This document shows, one piece after another, positions 6,698 to 10,433 of a DNA stretch of 10,433 nt. The position numbers and the translations under genes were made by a program. The stretch covers positions 1 to 10,433 of the forward strand of contig CAAGIU010000391.1 in the NCBI GenBank assembly GCA_900770015.1, given 5' to 3'. Under the pieces are notes generated by a model. The model was not told where the DNA came from. It did no database searches and worked only from the letters and a program-made list of their open reading frames with translations. The stretch comes from an uncultured Oscillospiraceae bacterium (GTDB taxonomy: Bacteria > Bacillota_A > Clostridia > Oscillospirales > Oscillospiraceae). Within the stretch, counting starts at the first letter, position 1, and each line of letters opens with the position of its first letter.

Positions 6698-7330
6698 ATG
6701 CGTCTTTTCCGGGGGCTGCCCCTGGCGTTTGGGATCGGGGGGCTGTTGCTGGCGGCTTTGGTGCTTGCCTGCTGCGTGCTTGGCGGGACCATGGAGCCGA
6801 AAATGCTGTTTGCCTCCGATGGCGCCGCCCGGTGCGCGGAGGCGCTGATGGACAGGCTCTGCCGGGGGGATTACGCCGGTGCATCGGCCTGCTGCCTGGG
6901 AAATCCCGCTCTGGACCCCGCCCCCCGGACGGAAATCGAAAGGCAGCTCTGGCAGGCCTTCACCGGCAGCCTGGAATACAGCCTGGCGGACAGCAGCTAT
7001 GCCACCGCGCAGGGGGTGGCGCAGGATGTGACCTTTCGCAGCCTGCTTCTGCCCAGCGTCACCCGGAATCTGCGGCAGCGGGCCGAAAAGCTGCTGGAGC
7101 GCCGGGTTACCGAAGCGAAGACCATGGCGGAGGTCTATGAGGAAGACCTTTCCTACCGGGAGGACTTTTTGCGGGCGGTTCTGAGCGATGCCGTGGCGGA
7201 GGCCATCGACGCGGACGGCCGCTGCACAGAGCAGAGGCTGACGCTGCAGCTGACCTGTGACCGGGGACGCTGGCAGGTAATGCCGGATGCGGCGCTGCTG
7301 AACGCGGTCTGCGGCGGGATACCGGGATGA
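6698..7330 (+). CDS. Membrane-anchored or lipoprotein-like protein of unknown function
   Basis: Not recognised. The 210-aa product starts with a short basic stretch and one hydrophobic segment (about 6-29) ending in LVLACC, a weak lipobox-like sequence with Cys25 as a possible lipidation site (the -2 Leu is atypical). The rest, predicted outside the membrane, is helical up to about residue 165 and then shows a strand-like LTLQLTCDRGRWQVMPD near 181-196. The shape recalls small NTF2-like or DUF-type secreted proteins, but there is no diagnostic motif. ATG 6698 has a very strong purine-rich ribosome binding site (gggagggagaggga). Its TGA overlaps the ATG of the phosphodiester glycosidase gene (ATGA), so the two are probably translationally coupled and may work together on the cell surface. 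Confidence 0.75.
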   Translation: MRLFRGLPLAFGIGGLLLAALVLACCVLGGTMEPKMLFASDGAARCAEALMDRLCRGDYAGASACCLGNPALDPAPRTEIERQLWQAFTGSLEYSLADSSYATAQGVAQDVTFRSLLLPSVTRNLRQRAEKLLERRVTEAKTMAEVYEEDLSYREDFLRAVLSDAVAEAIDADGRCTEQRLTLQLTCDRGRWQVMPDAALLNAVCGGIPG

Positions 7331-8445
7331 GGGCGGCAGGGGGCGTCTGGAAACGGCTGCTGCCGGGGCTGGTTTCGGCGGCGCTGGCGGTTTCCGTGGC
7401 AATGGGAGCCATTCGCTGGATCGGCGCTCCGTCCGGCCGGGTTTCTTCCGGGGGACAGAATCCGGGGGAGAAATTCCGGATGTATGTGGCGGGGCAGGTG
7501 GGCAGCGCGCTGGAGGGGATCTGCGAGGTGGACCGGGTCTACTGGATCGACAGGAACGACCCGGTGGCCCCCAAGCCCGATGCGGATGCCTTCGGCGAAG
7601 CGGACCCCATGGAGCTGGACTTCCTGCAGCGCAAGGCATCCAAGCTGCTGGACGGCCAGAAGCTGTATTTTTCTACCCAGGTGCAGACCAGCCCCGGCAC
7701 CAAGGTGCGCTACTATCTGGACGACACCATTCTGGCCATCACCTGGAAGCAGGTGCTGGACGGGGGAACATACACCTTTTCCGAGGTGAAGATCGCCCAC
7801 CCCTCCCAGTTCCGCCGCTTTCTGGCAGGCGGGGAGTTCGGCTCGGACAAGCTCTATATCACCACGGAGATGGCCTCCAGCGTCAATGCGGTGGTGGCCT
7901 CCAGCGGGGATTTTTACAGCTACCGTCAGGCGGGGACGCTGGTGTATGACGGGAAGGTGCGAAGGATTCACAACGGTCTGGTGGACACCTGCTATGTGGA
8001 TGAAAACGGCGACCTGCACTTCACCGGGCGGTTTGAGCAGATGGACGAAGATCAGGCCCAGGCCTATGTGGATGAAAACCGCATCCTTTTCAGCCTTGCC
8101 TTCGGGCCGGTGCTGATCCGGGAGGGGGAGGTGGTGACGCCGCCGGGCTATGTGGTGGGGGAGATCAACGACCTGTACCCCCGCTCGGCGCTGTGCCAGC
8201 TGGGAAAGCTTCACTACCTTCTGGCGGTGGTGAACGCGGAAGGGGAGGGACAGACCGTCCCCACCATCCACCGCTTTGCCCGGAACCTGCGCGACTCCGG
8301 TATTCAGACTGCCTATGCTCTGGACGGCGGTCAGACGGCGGTGATTGCCATGAACGGCGAGCTCATCAATGCGGTGCTTTTCGGCTATCAGCGGAAAATC
8401 AGCGACATCATCTATTTTGCCACGGCCATTCCGGAGGGAGGGTGA
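7327..8445 (+). CDS. Phosphodiester glycosidase (NAGPA-domain) family protein, membrane-anchored
   Basis: A 372-aa protein with an N-terminal membrane segment (about 12-32) and a C-terminal phosphodiester glycosidase domain (about 185-368), the family named after the mammalian GlcNAc-1-phosphodiester N-acetylglucosaminidase. Supporting motifs are NAVVASSGDFYSYR with TLVYDGKV, AFGPVLIREGEV, YPRSALCQLGKLHYLL and AYALDGGQTAVI. The last matches the conserved LDGGGSS-like segment, but with Gln-Thr-Ala after the GG. Bacterial members are thought to act on phosphodiester-linked sugars of surface or exopolysaccharides; the real substrate is unknown. Residues 35-180 are a family-poor region that may position the enzyme. 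It overlaps the preceding gene by ATGA and is followed 4 nt later by the GTG start of the Lgt-like gene. Confidence 0.88.
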   Translation: MRAAGGVWKRLLPGLVSAALAVSVAMGAIRWIGAPSGRVSSGGQNPGEKFRMYVAGQVGSALEGICEVDRVYWIDRNDPVAPKPDADAFGEADPMELDFLQRKASKLLDGQKLYFSTQVQTSPGTKVRYYLDDTILAITWKQVLDGGTYTFSEVKIAHPSQFRRFLAGGEFGSDKLYITTEMASSVNAVVASSGDFYSYRQAGTLVYDGKVRRIHNGLVDTCYVDENGDLHFTGRFEQMDEDQAQAYVDENRILFSLAFGPVLIREGEVVTPPGYVVGEINDLYPRSALCQLGKLHYLLAVVNAEGEGQTVPTIHRFARNLRDSGIQTAYALDGGQTAVIAMNGELINAVLFGYQRKISDIIYFATAIPEGG

Positions 8446-8449
8446 CTGC

Positions 8450-9436
8450 GTGGAGCGTGTGGCGCTTATCCTTGGGGACACCTTTCTGTACTGGAATTCC
8501 ATTGTGCTGGTGCTGTCCGGGGCAGCGGCGGTGTGCCTGTTCCTGTGGGCCTATCTGGGCAGCGGCGGCAGCGGTCTTGCGGCGTCGGTGGCGGTGCCTG
8601 CGGCGCTGGTGGGGGGCGTGTTTTTCTCCCGGCTGATCCACTGGTATTTCCGGCCGGACAGCTACTGCGACGCGCTGACGGCCTTGACCGACTACACCGC
8701 CGGAGGCTATGCGCTGCCGGGGGTGTTCTGGGGCTGCGCGTTGGCGGCGGTGCTGGCGCGGCTGCTTCGGCTGGAGGGGAGCTTGCTTCGGCTGCTGGAT
8801 GCCATGAGCCTGGGGTTGTGCGCCGGCATCGGGCTGGGGAGGCTTTCCTGCTTTTTCAGCGCGGCAGACCGGGGGCAGGTGGTGAGCGGGGCGATTCCGG
8901 AGCCCATCGCCTGGCCTGCCATGAACGCGGTGAGCGCGGAGGCGGAATACAGGCTGGCAACCTTCCTGCTGCAGTCGGTATTTTCCGGGATTTTGGGCCT
9001 GATCCTCTGGGGCTTCTTCCTGACAGGCAGGGCTAAGCGGGGGGAAGTTACCCTGTTTTTCCTGCTGCTGTACGCCATGGGTCAGACCGTTCTGGACAGC
9101 ACCCGCTACGACAGCCTGTACCTGCGCAGCAACGGCTTTCTGCGGGTGACCCAGCTGCTCAGCGCCGTCACCCTGGCGGCGGCGGGGGGATTCTGCGCGG
9201 TGCGGATGGTCAGGCAGCGGGGCTTCCGGCTGTGGAACGTTCTTTTATGGATTGTCATGGCGGCTGCCCTGGCTGGCGCCGGGTACATGGAATACTTTGT
9301 CCAGCGCCACGGCGACCGGGGCCTTTTCTGCTACAGCATCATGACCGCCTGCGTGGTAACCTTTGCCCTGCTGGCGCTCATGCAGTATGTTTCCTCGGTA
9401 AGAGGTACGGAAGACAGAGTGGAGAGTGAAGATTGA
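8450..9436 (+). CDS. Divergent Lgt-like polytopic membrane protein
   Basis: A 328-aa protein with about seven or eight hydrophobic segments. Its order of motifs follows prolipoprotein diacylglyceryl transferase: FFSRLIHWYF (58-67), GGYALPGVFWG (85-95), GIGLGRLSCFF (126-136), and a C-terminal FFLLLYAMGQ..STRYDS..TQLLS block (203-238). Known Lgt key positions look changed: the His/Tyr-Gly segment reads ALPG, the Asn of GRxxNF is Cys134, and the Arg of the YGxxR motif appears to be Gln212, while Arg131 is kept. It is therefore probably a paralogue with altered or no Lgt activity. The GTG start at 8450 has GGAGGGAGG just upstream and overlaps no earlier reading; the frame open from 8369 is not used. 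The last eight residues (EDRVESED) are encoded mostly by a heptad repeat arm. Third gene of the operon with the NAGPA protein. Confidence 0.78.
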   Translation: MERVALILGDTFLYWNSIVLVLSGAAAVCLFLWAYLGSGGSGLAASVAVPAALVGGVFFSRLIHWYFRPDSYCDALTALTDYTAGGYALPGVFWGCALAAVLARLLRLEGSLLRLLDAMSLGLCAGIGLGRLSCFFSAADRGQVVSGAIPEPIAWPAMNAVSAEAEYRLATFLLQSVFSGILGLILWGFFLTGRAKRGEVTLFFLLLYAMGQTVLDSTRYDSLYLRSNGFLRVTQLLSAVTLAAAGGFCAVRMVRQRGFRLWNVLLWIVMAAALAGAGYMEYFVQRHGDRGLFCYSIMTACVVTFALLALMQYVSSVRGTEDRVESED

Positions 9437-9487
9437 AGAGTGGAGATAAACCATCATCTTCACTCTACACTCTTAAATCTCCACTCT
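9416..9487. repeat. Heptad inverted-repeat element B (hairpin)
   Basis: Two 32-nt arms (9416-9447 and inverted 9456-9487) are separated by only 8 nt, each built as four AGAGTGR-like heptads plus AGAT. The arms differ at 5 of 32 positions and would fold into a long hairpin in RNA. The left arm contains the 3' end and stop codon of the Lgt-like gene. The palindrome at 9491-9506 begins 3 nt beyond the right arm. Confidence 0.75.
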
Positions 9488-9490
9488 CAC

Positions 9491-9506
9491 GCAAATTCCA
9501 ATTTGC
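9491..9506. repeat. Intergenic AT-rich palindrome (copy 4)
   Basis: gcaaatt-cc-aatttgc is a perfect 7-nt inverted repeat around 2 nt. It lies between two convergent operons, where a promoter operator would not be expected, which favours a repeat-element or structural role. Confidence 0.6.
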
Positions 9507-9535
9507 TGAGTTAACCCGATAAGCACAATAATTAA

Positions 9536-9565
9536 AATGGTTGTCCCGGAAACGAGACAACCATT
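9536..9565 (-). terminator. Hairpin terminator of the DtxR operon, possibly bidirectional
   Basis: aatggttgtc pairs with gacaaccatt (10 bp) around a 10-nt interior. On the minus strand it starts 4 nt after the TAA stop of the Cys-rich gene and is followed by TTAATTATT. On the plus strand the trailing T-run is poorer (tgtattatt), but it could also stop transcription from the Lgt-like operon. Confidence 0.7.
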
Positions 9566-9569
9566 TGTA

Positions 9570-9926
9570 TTATTCCTGATAGCCCTGGAATTCCAGCAGC
9601 TGGAGCGCCGTCTGGCCCCGCTGGGTCAGGGCCATGCTGCCGTGGATGGGGTAGGCGGCGTAAGCATCCATATCATAGCCCTTCAGCGGACGGTCATAGT
9701 CCAGGGAAATCAGGCCCTTCTTTTCAAGACACTGCAGCAGCAGGGAATATTCCTCCTGCTCTGCCTGTCCGTCCTCCAGATACACCGGGGTCAGATCCCC
9801 CATGCTCCGGGCCACGGGCAGAAAGGCCACCTGCCCCAGATACCGGAGAAAATCCATCTCCTTTTGGGTCAGCTCCAGGGAGCCTGCGCAGCCGGAGCAC
9901 TGGCCGCAGTTACCGCAGCAGCTCAT
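9570..9926 (-). CDS. Cys-rich N-terminus plus winged-helix-like small protein
   Basis: A 118-aa cytoplasmic protein. The first 13 residues carry five cysteines in the pattern CC-x2-C-x2-C-x2-C (Cys3, 4, 7, 10, 13), a likely metal or Fe-S binding cluster. Residues about 18-115 look like a winged helix: a helix LTQKEMDFLRYLG, a recognition-type helix around EYSLLLQCLEKKGLISL, a wing-like loop (75-100), and a closing LTQRGQTALQLLE. The ATG overlaps the stop of the DtxR-family gene (ATGA), so the pair is translationally coupled and a role in metal sensing or homeostasis is the natural inference. A comparison with FeoC, a small Cys-containing winged-helix protein of iron uptake, is possible, but the Cys order differs and no feo genes are in view. 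Confidence 0.8.
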   Translation of the reverse strand: MSCCGNCGQCSGCAGSLELTQKEMDFLRYLGQVAFLPVARSMGDLTPVYLEDGQAEQEEYSLLLQCLEKKGLISLDYDRPLKGYDMDAYAAYPIHGSMALTQRGQTALQLLEFQGYQE

Positions 9927-10303
9927 GGCAGCTCCTTCCCGTGGGCGGCGATGTGCCTCTTGATGGCGTCAAAGGTGGCGTCGCTGATGTCGTGCTCGAT
10001 TTTGCAGGCGTCCTCCACCGCCACGGCTTCGGGAACGCCCAGTCCCATCAGCACCCGGGACAGAACGGTGTGGCGCTCGTATATCTTTTCCGCAATGGCC
10101 CGGCCGGCGTCCGTCAGGTACAGGCCGCCGTCGTTTTCCATCCGGATCAGCCCGCCGCTGCGCAGCAGACCCATGGCCCGGGAAACGCTGGGCTTGGAAT
10201 ACCCCAGATATTCGCCCACGTCCACCGAACGGACGAAGGAACTTTTTCGCGACAGCACCAGGATGGCCTCCAGGTACATCTCGCCGGATTCGTGGACATT
10301 CAT
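9923..10303 (-). CDS. DtxR/MntR-family metal-dependent transcriptional regulator
   Basis: A 126-aa regulator with an N-terminal winged helix (about 5-70; recognition helix near SKPSVSRAMGLLRSGG) and a dimerisation/metal-binding domain (about 72-120). There is no C-terminal SH3-like domain, as in MntR. The apparent ligands are of DtxR type: Met9 (EMYL), Cys100, Glu103 and His104 (DACKIEH), where Bacillus MntR has Asp8 and Glu99. His78 (ERHTV) is kept, but the neighbouring ancillary-site residues look lost. This suggests iron rather than manganese sensing. ATG 10303 has GGAG 9 nt upstream. First gene of a pair with the Cys-rich protein. Only a weak TAACAT -10 candidate (10332-10327) is seen upstream, next to the palindrome at 10340-10354. 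Confidence 0.92.
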   Translation of the reverse strand: MNVHESGEMYLEAILVLSRKSSFVRSVDVGEYLGYSKPSVSRAMGLLRSGGLIRMENDGGLYLTDAGRAIAEKIYERHTVLSRVLMGLGVPEAVAVEDACKIEHDISDATFDAIKRHIAAHGKELP

Positions 10304-10339
10304 GGCAAAACACTCCGTTTTCTCTTATGTTAGGGGCGG

Positions 10340-10354
10340 GCAAATTGGAATTTT
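10340..10354. repeat. AT-rich palindrome (copy 5) upstream of the DtxR-family gene
   Basis: gcaaatt-gg-aatttt is a nearly perfect inverted repeat, related to 9491-9506, about 37 nt upstream of the DtxR-family start codon. It could serve as an operator, but related copies at positions unsuited to regulation argue that it belongs to a repeat family. Confidence 0.5.
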
Positions 10355-10360
10355 ACAGTT

Positions 10361-10392
10361 AGATTGGAGAGTGAAGAGTGGAGAGTGGAGAT
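10361..10392. repeat. Heptad repeat arm (element C, partial)
   Basis: A single 32-nt arm with the same build as elements A and B: four AGAGTGR-like heptads (first one agattgg) and AGAT. It is 6 nt from the palindrome at 10340-10354. An inverted partner would lie to the right; none is seen in the remaining 41 nt, which hold only a small gaaac/gtttc hairpin (about 10397-10411). Confidence 0.65.
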
Positions 10393-10433
10393 AACTGAAA
10401 CTTACGGTTTCCGTGTTCCTTATGCAGGATTCA

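Noticed and set aside
7153..8502. A 449-codon minus-strand open frame opposite the NAGPA gene
   Set aside because: Antisense to a gene with family motifs, a ribosome binding site and operon overlap; the frame has a shadow-like His/Arg/Gly-rich composition.
10340..10354. Palindrome upstream of the DtxR-family gene as a definite autoregulatory box
   Set aside because: It does not match the known DtxR or MntR box consensus, and related palindromes occur where no promoter is expected, so a repeat origin is more likely.

Overview
The window looks like a GC-rich Bacillota genome of the class Clostridia, most likely a gut member of the Oscillospirales. The evidence is strong AGGAG-type ribosome binding sites, cell-wall enzymes carrying glucan/choline-binding (GW) repeats, a DtxR/MntR-type regulator, tightly packed short operons, and small AT-rich or purine-rich repeats confined to the gaps between genes. 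The assignment is inference; there is no rRNA or tRNA here to anchor it.

Layout: (1) 93-2692, minus strand. A three-gene unit runs alpha/beta-hydrolase esterase -> HAD-family hydrolase -> M24 (Xaa-Pro-type) metallopeptidase, from a recognisable promoter at 2799-2827. (2) 2875-6334, minus strand. A two-gene cell-envelope unit: an M15B D,D-carboxypeptidase with an N-terminal anchor and eleven 20-residue GW repeats, then a membrane-anchored protein that joins a parvulin (PpiC) foldase region, a C39-like cysteine peptidase domain and a C-terminal zinc ribbon. It has a good promoter (6368-6396) and an intrinsic terminator (2833-2866). (3) 6698-9436, plus strand. A three-gene unit with overlapping or nearly touching genes: a small anchored or lipoprotein-like protein of unknown function, a NAGPA-type phosphodiester glycosidase, and a polytopic membrane protein resembling prolipoprotein diacylglyceryl transferase (Lgt) with altered key residues. 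(4) 9570-10303, minus strand. A DtxR-family regulator whose stop overlaps the start of a small Cys-rich winged-helix-like protein, ending in a hairpin terminator.

Two repeat families explain most of the non-coding DNA. One is a purine-rich unit of exactly 32 nt, made of four AGAGTGR-like heptads plus AGAT. It occurs as inverted pairs at 6447-6586 and 9416-9487 and as a single arm at 10361-10392. The other is a short AT-rich palindrome of the type CAAATT-NN-AATTTG, found in full or degraded form in each of the five longer intergenic stretches. One heptad arm supplies the last codons and the stop codon of the Lgt-like gene.

The candidates for something little described are the PpiC-C39-zinc-ribbon fusion, the unknown/NAGPA/Lgt-like operon, and the DtxR plus Cys-rich winged-helix pair. 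No phage, plasmid, CRISPR or insertion-sequence transposase is visible.
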